This document shows positions 25,124 to 33,056 of a stretch of 64,000 nt of DNA, piece by piece (within the stretch, counting starts at the first letter, position 1; each line of letters opens with the position of its first letter). The DNA comes from Streptomyces spirodelae (lineage in GTDB: Bacteria; Actinomycetota; Actinomycetes; Streptomycetales; Streptomycetaceae), in assembly GCF_017676385.1 (NCBI RefSeq), contig NZ_JAFFZN010000001.1, positions 186,001-250,000 on the forward strand. The letters run 5' to 3'. Under the pieces are notes generated by a model. The model made no database searches. It was not told the origin of the DNA and saw nothing but the letters and a program-made list of their open reading frames with translations. The translations under genes and the position numbers were made by a program.

Positions 25124-25696
25124 ATGCGCTACGTCATCCGAGCGTCCACACTCGCAGCAGCATGCTTTCTGAACCTCGCTGCTTGTACCGGCAGCGACAG
25201 CAGGAAAAGCGATCCGCACCCGAGTCCGCGCACTGCTTCCGAACTGGGGCAGAGCGCCCGAACTGCCGGAGCAGACGGGAAAGGGACCGTGCACATCACC
25301 CCGGACACCGTTGTCTACGTCGACAAGACGCGCACGCGCTCCCCGGAGCACGATCTCTTCGCCGTCGTCGCCGTCGAGGCCGCGAACAAGACGAAGACTC
25401 CGGTGAAGGCCACCGGCGACAATGGCGGGTCCCGCTGGAAGACCCCCGACGGGCACACCGTCGAGGCGGGAAACAGCAAGGGGGCGGCACAGATCGCTCC
25501 CACTGGCTTCACGGACGGCGGCCCAACGGTCAAGCCCCACGCCTACAGGGTCAACACCGTTGCTTTCGACATCACCACCGCGGAAAGGGGTGGCACCCTC
25601 ACCTATCGCGACGGCGACGGTACCGAATTCCGGTGGAAGATCCCCGCCAGGAATTCAGGAACCGCTGTCCCTGCGCTGAAGTCCGCGTTGCAGTGA
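25124..25696 (+). CDS. Secreted lipoprotein of unknown function
   Basis: 190 residues. A basic start and hydrophobic core lead to the lipobox LAAC (Cys21), so the mature protein is lipid-anchored. After a Ser/Pro/Asp-rich linker, a beta-sandwich-like region (VVAVEAANKTKTPVKAT, VAFDITTAERGGTLTYRD) resembles DUF4352-type domains. AGAGGA lies a few nt upstream of the ATG. No obvious partner gene. Confidence 0.83.
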   Translation: MRYVIRASTLAAACFLNLAACTGSDSRKSDPHPSPRTASELGQSARTAGADGKGTVHITPDTVVYVDKTRTRSPEHDLFAVVAVEAANKTKTPVKATGDNGGSRWKTPDGHTVEAGNSKGAAQIAPTGFTDGGPTVKPHAYRVNTVAFDITTAERGGTLTYRDGDGTEFRWKIPARNSGTAVPALKSALQ

Positions 25697-25871
25697 AGCG
25701 TCACCGTCGGGAAGCCCCCTCATTCCGGCACGCAGAAGCGCAACCGGCGGAGTAGTTCGAGCGCTGCAGGACTGTCTCCTTCGAAAGTCTGGCCCCGCAG
25801 ACCGGCCGGCACATGGGGGCCGAAGAGGCGAGCGCCGTGGCAGCGGAAACACAAAGATCTCGAAGAGCTGC

Positions 25872-27770
25872 TCACCGGCCCCGTGACACCTCATCCTCCA
25901 GTGGGCCCGAGGCCGGAGCCGAGCGAGGTGGTTGGGAAGCGTCGAGGGCGGCGAGAGTGGTGGCGGTGTTGACCAGGGCGATGTGAGAGAGGGCCTGCGG
26001 AAAGTTCCCGACGAGTCGTTCGGCGCGGGTGTCGTACTCCTCGGAGAGCAGCCCGAGATCGTTGCGAAGGCTCAGCAGCCGCTCGAACAGGGCCCGGCCG
26101 TTGGCGATGTCCCCCTGCTGGATGTAGCAGTCCGCGAGCCAGAACGTGCAGGCCAAGAAAGTGCCTTCGCCCTCGGGGAGCCCGTCGATGTCCGGGGTCC
26201 GAGGGTTCATGGCGTAGCGCTGCACGAAACCCCCGTTGAGGAGTTCTTCCTCCACCGCGCGGACGGTGCCCAGCATGCGCTTGTCGCGAGCGGGCAGAAA
26301 GCCGATGCCGGGGAGGGTCAGCAACGCGGCGTCCACCGTGCTGGAGCCGTAGTGCTGGGTGAACGTGTTGCGCCGGGGGTCGTACCCTTTCTCGCAGATT
26401 TCGGAAAAGATGTCCGCGCGCAGGCGCTTCCACCGGTCGGCCGGTCCATGGAGGCCGAAGTCCTCCACTGCTTTGACGGCTCGGTCGGCTGCTGCCCAGG
26501 CCATCACTTTCGAGTGCGTGAAGTGCCGTTGTGGTCCGCGCATTTCCCATATGCCGCTGTCCGGTTCACGCCAGTGTCCCTCCAGGAAGTCCATCAGCTT
26601 CCGCTGCACCTGCCAGGCGTCCTCGGCGGGCGGAATACCCGCGTGGCGCGCCTGGTGCAGGGCGTCCATCAGTTCCCCGTAGACGTCCCACTGGCGCTGT
26701 CGTGCGGCGTCGTTGCCGATGCGTACCGGCCGGGAGCCCTCATAGCCGGGCAGCCAGTCCAGGGTCAGTTCAGGCAGCCGCCGGGTGCCGTCGACGCCGT
26801 AGAGGATCTGCATCTGTTCGGGTTCCCCGGCCACCGCCCGCAGCAGCCACTCCCGCCAGGCGCGGGCTTCGTCGTCGTAGCCGGAATCGAGCAGGGCCAG
26901 AAGGGTCAGGGTGGCGTCCCTGATCCAGCAGTGGCGGTAGTCCCAGTTGCGGACGCCGCCGAGACGTTCCGGCAGCGAGGTGGTGGGTGCGGCGATGATG
27001 CCGCCGGTGGGCGCGTAGGTGAGCGCCTTCAAGGTGATCAGCGAGCGCACCACCGCTTCCCGGTACCGGCCACGGTAACGGCAGTGTCCCGCCCACTCCT
27101 GCCACCACCGCTCGGTGGCCGGGACCACGTCTCGGGCGGGCCGTGGCGGGCTGCCGTACTCGCGGGAGGTCCAGCCCAGATGGAACTCCACTCCCTCCCC
27201 CGGGCCGATGTGGAAATCCGTGACGGCCCGGCCGTCCTCCGTCACATCGAGGTGGAAGTCGCAGTCCAGCGTGAGGTGGTCCGGCCCGGCCACCGCGTGC
27301 AGCCGCCTGCCGTCCGGCCGGAACCACGGAACGATGCTCCCGTAGTCGAACCGGGGCACGAAGGTCATACGCATCGGCACCCGCCCGCTCACCCCCTCGA
27401 CGCGGCGGGTCACATCCGGTCGGTCATTGCGGACAGGCATGCAGTCGAGCACCCGTACTTCGTCCCCGGCCTGGTGGAACGTCGTCTCCAGCACCAGGCT
27501 GTCAGGGCGGTAGCGCCGCGCCACCGACCATCCGTCACCGCGCGGCGCCAGGGACCAGTATCCGTGCCGCGCCTCGCCCAGCAGCCGCGCGAAACAGGCC
27601 CCCGAGTCGAACCGTGGCAGGCACAGCCAGTCCAGCGAGCCGTCCCGGCTGACGAGGCCGGCCGTGTAGGTGTCCCCGATCAGTCCGTAGTCCTCCAACG
27701 GCGCGGACAGAGTCGATCTCCTTACTGATGGCAATGGGTTGCTTGCGATGCGTGGTGAGAAACTCAGCAC
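25872..27770 (-). CDS. Glycoside hydrolase family 15 (glucoamylase/trehalase-type)
   Basis: 632 residues from GTG 27770 (GAAGG 7 nt upstream). The N-terminal beta-sandwich begins LEDYGLIGDTYTAGLVSRDG and SLDWLCLPRFDSGACFA. The (alpha/alpha)6 barrel has GGVRNWDYRHCWIRDATLTL, ELTLDWLPGYEGSRPVRIGN, and EGTFLACTFWLADCYIQQ. These are hallmarks of the bacterial GH15 clade that includes trehalases and alpha-glucosidases; it lacks a signal peptide, so it is cytosolic. Homologues usually begin right at the LEDY motif: a CTG at 27710 with AAGGAG 7 nt upstream is a competing start that would give 612 residues. Confidence 0.88.
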   Translation of the reverse strand: MLSFSPRIASNPLPSVRRSTLSAPLEDYGLIGDTYTAGLVSRDGSLDWLCLPRFDSGACFARLLGEARHGYWSLAPRGDGWSVARRYRPDSLVLETTFHQAGDEVRVLDCMPVRNDRPDVTRRVEGVSGRVPMRMTFVPRFDYGSIVPWFRPDGRRLHAVAGPDHLTLDCDFHLDVTEDGRAVTDFHIGPGEGVEFHLGWTSREYGSPPRPARDVVPATERWWQEWAGHCRYRGRYREAVVRSLITLKALTYAPTGGIIAAPTTSLPERLGGVRNWDYRHCWIRDATLTLLALLDSGYDDEARAWREWLLRAVAGEPEQMQILYGVDGTRRLPELTLDWLPGYEGSRPVRIGNDAARQRQWDVYGELMDALHQARHAGIPPAEDAWQVQRKLMDFLEGHWREPDSGIWEMRGPQRHFTHSKVMAWAAADRAVKAVEDFGLHGPADRWKRLRADIFSEICEKGYDPRRNTFTQHYGSSTVDAALLTLPGIGFLPARDKRMLGTVRAVEEELLNGGFVQRYAMNPRTPDIDGLPEGEGTFLACTFWLADCYIQQGDIANGRALFERLLSLRNDLGLLSEEYDTRAERLVGNFPQALSHIALVNTATTLAALDASQPPRSAPASGPLEDEVSRGR

Positions 27771-27916
27771 ACGGGTACCTTCAGGCGCCCACCGGAAACG
27801 CGGGACCCGCGCGCGGCTGTTCGCGGTGAACCCACCCCTCTGCGGGCTTCCCTGTTCCGGGGATTCATCGGCTGAGGACGCACGCACCGAGGTGAACACG
27901 TCCGCAGGCCCACGGT

Positions 27917-28102
27917 TCAACCGGCAGCGCGCAGCGCTTCGGCGATCTCGCTGTCCGCCACGGCCATGGCAGCGTCGGCGCGGACATACCAGACCTCGCG
28001 TCGGGCCGGGGCCAGCCCCGCCCAAGGGTGCCGTTCGGCGCTGTACCCCAGCGTCCTGTACAGCACCATGGCATAGCGCTCGCGCCGCTCGTCCTCGCTC
28101 AT
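27917..28102 (-). CDS. Small conserved-looking hypothetical protein (61 aa)
   Basis: MSEDERRERYAMVLYRTLGY opens a compact helical protein with WAGLAPARREVWYVRADAAM and a charged end. The pattern of a Trp between a short loop and ADAAMAVAD recurs in small actinobacterial and phage proteins of unknown function. AGAGGA lies about 5 nt before the ATG. It reads toward the GH15 gene from 146 bp upstream. Confidence 0.65.
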   Translation of the reverse strand: MSEDERRERYAMVLYRTLGYSAERHPWAGLAPARREVWYVRADAAMAVADSEIAEALRAAG

Positions 28103-28365
28103 ACGGTCCTCTTCTTCCGTGGTGCTGAATCATCGGGCCTGGTCGCACCGTCCCGCCCTCGCCCCGCCGCAACGACGCCTCCGGGCCCCGCGCCTCCGAA
28201 GAACCTTAAGCGCACGGGTTGCGGGGTGCGTGAGTGTGCTCTTCTGCCCGAGCGCGCCGCGCTTTCCCGCGCGGACAATCCGCCCGCTCCCACGTCTGCC
28301 CGCGATCGACGTGCGCCAGCTGCCGTCCGACAATGGAAATGGCGTAGCCAGGCGAGGAGAGAGTC

Positions 28366-28653
28366 ATGACACACACCTTGGAGTGGAACGTCCATCTCGA
28401 CCTCTTCGAGGACGACCAGGGAGAGACGCAGGCACACGTGGTGCTGGACAACGGAACCACGGCGCTCACCGGCCGCGGCGCGGCGCACTGCCACCCTGCG
28501 GACATGAACGTGCCGGAGATCGGTGACGAGCTGGCAGCGGGCAGAGCCATGCGCGACCTCGCCCAGCAGCTGCTGAGCATCGCCGAACGCGACGTCCAGC
28601 GGGCCAGCACGACCCGGCCGAGGAACCGCCAGGTCACCGGATGGCCCACGTAA
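28366..28653 (+). CDS. DUF1876-domain protein
   Basis: 95 residues with the DUF1876 layout: a first strand LEWNVHLDLFEDDQGETQAHV, then TALTGRGAAHCHPADMNVPEIGDELA, and a helical end. The fold resembles a dsRBD-like alpha/beta domain and is common in actinomycetes beside stress genes. GAGGAGAG precedes the ATG. Convergent with a universal stress protein gene; the function is unknown. Confidence 0.82.
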   Translation: MTHTLEWNVHLDLFEDDQGETQAHVVLDNGTTALTGRGAAHCHPADMNVPEIGDELAAGRAMRDLAQQLLSIAERDVQRASTTRPRNRQVTGWPT

Positions 28654-28750
28654 CCGGCCTGCGGGAAATGGCGGAAGGGGGACGAACAGCCGTCGGAATC
28701 ATCGACTGAGCCGGGACGCCGTCGGCCGCCTGAGGGTGGCTGGACGATGG

Positions 28751-29614
28751 CTATTCGTACGGGACGACGGCGACCGGACAGGCAGCATGGTGCAGCGCCG
28801 CATGGGTGACAGGGCCGATACGGGTGGGGAACGGGTGACCCCGCAGCCGACGGCCCACCACGAGCAGTCCCGCTTCCTTGCTGCTCTCGACGAGAAACGG
28901 GGCTCCGGGGCCCATCGCCAGCTCGGCTTCGACCTCGACGTGCGGAAAGCGGCGCCGCCAGGGCATCAGGGCCCGGTCCAGCTCCGCCTCGACCCGGTCC
29001 CCGGCGCGTATCACGACAGCCGGATCCGGCAGCGCGGACGGATACGAGTACAGAGCCCGCACACTCCACGCGTGCGCGGCCCGGAGCACCGCACCGCGAC
29101 GGTCAGCGGTCTCGAAGGCGAAGTCCAGAAGAGGACCGCAGGACTGCTTCAGATCCACTCCCACGACCACTGGTGCTGCGGTGCTCCGGCTCCCGGCATC
29201 GGGATGCCGCACCGAGACGACCGGCATGGTGGCGTGGGCGGTGACCGACAGTCCGACGGAGCCGAGGAAGAACCCCGCCACCGGACCGAGCGCGCGGGAG
29301 CCGAGAGCGAGTACCGGTGCACCCTCGGCCGCGCCCAGGAGCGCCCGTACCGGACCGTCGCCGAGCGCCTCCTCGTGTACGTCGAGGCGTGCAGAGACCT
29401 CCCGCGCGGCCTGGGCGGCTGTCCGGAGGGTCTGGTGCGGCCCTGGTGGTCCCCCGCCGCTCTCAGCGGCCGCCTGGGAATCACGTACGTGCCGTCGGCC
29501 CACGGCTGTCACGATACGGAGAGCGACGCCGCGCCAGGCCGCCTCCGCCGCCGCCCATCGGACGGCGTGCAAGCTCTCGTCGGAGCCGTCGACCCCGACC
29601 ACCACCGCGTTCAC
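28751..29614 (-). CDS. Universal stress protein, tandem USP domains
   Basis: 287 residues with two UspA domains. The first starts VVVGVDGSDESLHAVRWAA and the second VVVGVDLKQSCGPLLDFAF. ATP-binding loops read ALGSRALGPVAGFFLGSVG and VVGRRLRGHPFPTRIGPVTH, the G-x2-G-x9-G-[ST] pattern. GTG 29614 is preferred because the VVVGVDGS strand normally follows the start directly. Its closest-looking relative is the divergent USP 258 bp away, suggesting duplication. Confidence 0.9.
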   Translation of the reverse strand: MNAVVVGVDGSDESLHAVRWAAAEAAWRGVALRIVTAVGRRHVRDSQAAAESGGGPPGPHQTLRTAAQAAREVSARLDVHEEALGDGPVRALLGAAEGAPVLALGSRALGPVAGFFLGSVGLSVTAHATMPVVSVRHPDAGSRSTAAPVVVGVDLKQSCGPLLDFAFETADRRGAVLRAAHAWSVRALYSYPSALPDPAVVIRAGDRVEAELDRALMPWRRRFPHVEVEAELAMGPGAPFLVESSKEAGLLVVGRRLRGHPFPTRIGPVTHAALHHAACPVAVVPYE

Positions 29615-29872
29615 CCGGGCACTGTCTCCCTGCTTCCCGTAGCTTCCCGTACACACCTGGGATCGGCTCTTCTCGGCCGCCTTCTCCCAGGGGAGCACTG
29701 ATGGCTTCGGCCGGCCACCGGGAGTGCGGTCGCCGCGCCCAGCCGCCTCGCCTTCACTCGCCCCCACTCCCCGCCCGCCCCGGAAATCGTGCAGGTGACA
29801 CCGACAGCGGGTTCACTTCTGAGGAGGGGCGGAGCGAGACAGGCCGAACCGGCGAGACGGAGGCTGAGGCGC

Positions 29873-30760
29873 GTGACGGGCACCATCACCGTGGGTTTCG
29901 ACGGCTCGGCGGCGAGCCAGGCAGCCGTCGACTGGGCTGCACAGGAGGCGGATCGGCAGGGCCTGCCTCTCCGGCTCGTCCATGTCTGGCGCTGGCACCC
30001 CCATCGGTTCGGCATGGATCCGGAAAAGGAGTACGACTGGATCGAGCACGTCCCCAAGCGGGCAGCGCAGCGAGTGGCGGAGCACCATCCGGAGCTTCAG
30101 GTCGAACGGCTGAGCGTGCCCGGCGTGGCCGCTGACGTGCTGGTCGATCTGACGGACGAGTCACCCGTCCTGGTACTCGGCTCCCGGGCCCTCAGCCGGA
30201 CGAGCGGGTTCCTGCTGGGCTCCGTCGGGCAAGAAGTCACCGCGCGGGCCCAGGGGCCGATCGTCCTGGTGCGGGCCGCCTACGCGGACGAAGAGGTGCG
30301 TCAGGACCTGGAACCGCCGGAGCGGCCGTCCGGAGGACCGGTGGTCGTGGGGGTCGATCTACGGCAGCCGAGTCAGGCGGTTCTGCAGTTCGCGTTCGAG
30401 ACCGCGGCGCTGCACGGGGCGAGCCTGCGCGCGGTCCACGTGTGGAAGCTGCCGCCTGTCTTCACCTACGACCCGCGAATGATCGATCGGCGCGAACAGA
30501 TCGAGATCGGGCAACGGGAGCACCATGTGCTCTCGACAGCTCTGCGGCCGTGGCGCGAGAAGTTTCCCCAGGTGGCTCTGGAGGAGCGGGCGGGGCCGGG
30601 GAACGCGGCGCGGAGCTTGATCGAGTGGTCCGATGACGCGTCGCTGCTGGTGGTGGGCCGTCGTGTGCGCCGTCCGATGCTGGGGGCACGGCTGGGGCCC
30701 GTCACCCATGCGGCCTTGCACCACGCCATGCCTCCGGTGGCCGTTGTCCCGCATGCTTGA
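29873..30760 (+). CDS. Universal stress protein, tandem USP domains
   Basis: 295 residues with two UspA domains: ITVGFDGSAASQAAVDWAA and VVVGVDLRQPSQAVLQFAF. The ATP loops are VLGSRALSRTSGFLLGSVG and VVGRRVRRPMLGARLGPVTH. GTG 29873 has GGAGGCTGAGG upstream. Like the divergent USP it probably binds ATP and acts in dormancy or redox stress; the hypoxia link is known for mycobacterial tandem USPs and is only an analogy here. Confidence 0.9.
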   Translation: MTGTITVGFDGSAASQAAVDWAAQEADRQGLPLRLVHVWRWHPHRFGMDPEKEYDWIEHVPKRAAQRVAEHHPELQVERLSVPGVAADVLVDLTDESPVLVLGSRALSRTSGFLLGSVGQEVTARAQGPIVLVRAAYADEEVRQDLEPPERPSGGPVVVGVDLRQPSQAVLQFAFETAALHGASLRAVHVWKLPPVFTYDPRMIDRREQIEIGQREHHVLSTALRPWREKFPQVALEERAGPGNAARSLIEWSDDASLLVVGRRVRRPMLGARLGPVTHAALHHAMPPVAVVPHA

Positions 30761-30938
30761 GCGAGCTCCTCGCGTGGGCGAGGCGGGCCGCCACGGAGAG
30801 CTCGCCTGGTGCCCGTTTTGCGGAAATCCGGCTGCGGCCGGCCCTGCCCGGCCGTTAAGCTCCGCTGCGCCGGGGCGGGCTCAGGGGGCGCGCCGGCGCC
30901 AGCAGTCGGTCGGTCAGCGGATCGGAGATGCACGGGGG

Positions 30939-31661
30939 ATGACTTCTCAACTGTTCGCGGTCTGCATCGGTACGAGCCGGCCGCTGCGCCTGGCCCGGTT
31001 CTGGTCCGGGCTCCTGGGCTGGGAGACGGCCGACGATCCGGGAGCCGGGGTCACGCTCCTGCCCTGCGATGACACCGGTTTCCGCATCCGTTGCCTTCCT
31101 TCCGAGGAGCCGAGGACCGGCCAGAACCGGATGCACTTCGATCTCACGAGCACCTCCCTGGATGACCAGCGGCAGACGGTGGCCAAGGCGCTGGACCTCG
31201 GCGCACAACACATCGACATCGGGCAGAGCCCGGAGGAAGGCCATGTGGTCCTGGCCGATCCCGACGGCAACGAGTTCTGCGTCATCCAGCCGGGCAACCG
31301 GTTCCTCGCCGAGTGCGGCTTCATCGGTGCGCTGGCCTGCGACGGCTCGCAGGAAGTCGGATACTTCTGGAGCGCAGCCCTGGGGTGGCCGCTGGTCTGG
31401 GACCAGAACGAGGAGACCGCGATCCGCTCCCCGCACGGCGGCCCGAAAATCACCTGGGGTGGCCCACCCCTGATGCCGAAGCCCGGCAGGAACCGGCTGC
31501 ACTTCGACATCGCTCCTCCCGCCAACGGCGATCGAGAGGCAGAGATCGACCGACTGATCTCCCTCGGAGCAACACGAGCCGACACATCCCAGGACGACGC
31601 CGACGGGATACCGATGACCGACCCCGACGGCAACGAGTTCTGCGTACTGACACCCAGGTAG
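30939..31661 (+). CDS. Two-domain VOC-family protein
   Basis: 240 residues. The two halves end in ADPDGNEFCVIQPGNR and TDPDGNEFCVLTPR, and carry RMHFDLTS and RLHFDIAP, the same signatures as the two-domain VOC protein at 11.8-12.6 kb. Each half offers His and Glu at positions used for metal. The ATG follows a G-run. Likely role: detoxification or binding of a small molecule; nothing here tells which. Confidence 0.85.
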   Translation: MTSQLFAVCIGTSRPLRLARFWSGLLGWETADDPGAGVTLLPCDDTGFRIRCLPSEEPRTGQNRMHFDLTSTSLDDQRQTVAKALDLGAQHIDIGQSPEEGHVVLADPDGNEFCVIQPGNRFLAECGFIGALACDGSQEVGYFWSAALGWPLVWDQNEETAIRSPHGGPKITWGGPPLMPKPGRNRLHFDIAPPANGDREAEIDRLISLGATRADTSQDDADGIPMTDPDGNEFCVLTPR

Positions 31662-31747
31662 CACTCCCCCTCCCGCACCCTCTGCACGCCCTCCCTGCGT
31701 CGATCCTGCCCGGCTGCGACGGCCGTGCAAGAGCGGTGCGACGGGCG

Positions 31748-31753
31748 TAATAT
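31748..31753 (+). promoter_or_regulatory. -10 box TAATAT for a leaderless transcript
   Basis: TAATAT lies 7 nt before the ATP-grasp ATG, which puts the expected transcription start at or one base from the ATG. There is no Shine-Dalgarno. The -35 region (GTGCAA, 17 bp upstream) is poor. Confidence 0.55.
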
Positions 31754-31760
31754 CCCACAC

Positions 31761-33047
31761 ATGTCTGCTTTGGGCGGCGATGCGAAGAATGTCTTCGTAC
31801 TGGGGCTCGATGAGCGGAATCGTGAGCTCCTGAATGACATCCCGCAGCTTGCGGGGTGTCGGTTTCATGCGCTGCTCGGGCGGGAGGAGCTGATGCACGG
31901 CGCGCCGGTGCCGCTGCGCGGCCTGCTGGAGAAGGCGGAGAGCAGGCTGGACGCCTTCGAGGGGTCGATCGACGCGATCGTCGGCTACTGGGACTTCCCG
32001 GTCAGCTCGATGGTGCCGATCCTGTGCGCGCGGCACGGCCTGCCGTCCGCTTCGCTGGAGGCGGTCGTCAAGTGCGAGGACAAGTTCTGGAGCCGGCTGG
32101 AACAGCAGAAGGTCTGCAACGCGCACCCGCCGTTCGGCCTGGTGGATCTCGACGACCCGAAGCCACCGCCCGAGGTGAACTTCCCGATGTGGCTCAAGCC
32201 GGTGAAGTCCTACTCCTCCGAACTGGCGTTCAAAGCGGCAGATCTCGAACAGTTCACCGTCGCTGCCGGGCGGATCAGGGAGGGCATCAGCCGGGTCGGG
32301 GAGGCGTTCGACTCCGTGCTGTCGATGCTGGACCTCCCGCCCGAGGTGGAGAAGGCAGGCGGCCAGGCGTGCCTGGCCGAGGAGGAGATCTGCGGCCACG
32401 AGATCACGGTGGAGGGCTACTCCCGGAACGGCAGGGTCCACGCCTACGGGGTGATCGACTCCATCCTGTATCCTGACGCGTCGAGCTTTCTGCGGTACCA
32501 GTACCCGTCGTCGGCCCCGGCCCAGGTCATCGAGCGGCTGATCGACATCGCCGGCCGGGTCGTACGGCAGATCGGCCTGAACAATTCGACGTTCAACATC
32601 GAATACTTCTGGGACCGGAAGCGGGACCGGATCAACATCGTCGAGGTCAACCCGCGACTGTCCCAGTCGCACGCGCCCCTCTTCGAGTACGTCGACGGCC
32701 TGCCCAACCACGAGTGCATGGTCAGTCTCGCGCTGGGCAACGAGCCTCTGCTGCCGTTCCGCCAGGGCCACTACAGGGTCGCCGCGAAGTGGTTCCTGCG
32801 GCGGTTCTCCGACGCGCGGGTGCGGCGGTGTCCGAGCCAGGACGAGATCTCCCGGGTGCGGCGCGAGATGCCCGACACGATCGTCGACATCATCCCGAAG
32901 GAGGGCCAGCGGCTGTCCGAGCTGCACTCGCAGGACAGCTACAGCTATGAGCTTGCCGCCCTCTACCTGGGGGCCGACGACGACACCGAGCTCGAAGAGA
33001 AGTACCGGCGCTGCCTGGAACTGCTGCCGTTCGAATTCGACGAGTAG
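31761..33047 (+). CDS. ATP-grasp-domain ligase of unknown substrate
   Basis: 428 residues. The N-terminal Rossmann-like domain (residues 1-105) ends DAIVGYWDFPVSSMVPILCA. The ATP-grasp fold follows: a nucleotide-binding Lys in FPMWLKPVKSYSS, the large loop CLAEEEICGHEITVEGYS, and the Mg-binding FNIEYFWD and INIVEVNPRLSQSHAP. This is the carbamoyl-phosphate-synthase/PurK-like ATP-grasp type that joins a carboxylate to an amine through an acyl phosphate. The mRNA looks leaderless. The hydrolase gene starts 9 nt after its stop, so the two are co-expressed. Confidence 0.85.
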   Translation: MSALGGDAKNVFVLGLDERNRELLNDIPQLAGCRFHALLGREELMHGAPVPLRGLLEKAESRLDAFEGSIDAIVGYWDFPVSSMVPILCARHGLPSASLEAVVKCEDKFWSRLEQQKVCNAHPPFGLVDLDDPKPPPEVNFPMWLKPVKSYSSELAFKAADLEQFTVAAGRIREGISRVGEAFDSVLSMLDLPPEVEKAGGQACLAEEEICGHEITVEGYSRNGRVHAYGVIDSILYPDASSFLRYQYPSSAPAQVIERLIDIAGRVVRQIGLNNSTFNIEYFWDRKRDRINIVEVNPRLSQSHAPLFEYVDGLPNHECMVSLALGNEPLLPFRQGHYRVAAKWFLRRFSDARVRRCPSQDEISRVRREMPDTIVDIIPKEGQRLSELHSQDSYSYELAALYLGADDDTELEEKYRRCLELLPFEFDE

Positions 33048-33056
33048 GAGAGCCGC

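Noticed and set aside
25697..25871. Possible gene remnant between the lipoprotein and GH15 genes (minus-strand frame containing GPHVPAGLRGQTFEGDSP)
   Set aside because: About 40 codons look mildly coding and end in a stop, but GC3 is mediocre and I recognise no family. Not enough to call a feature.
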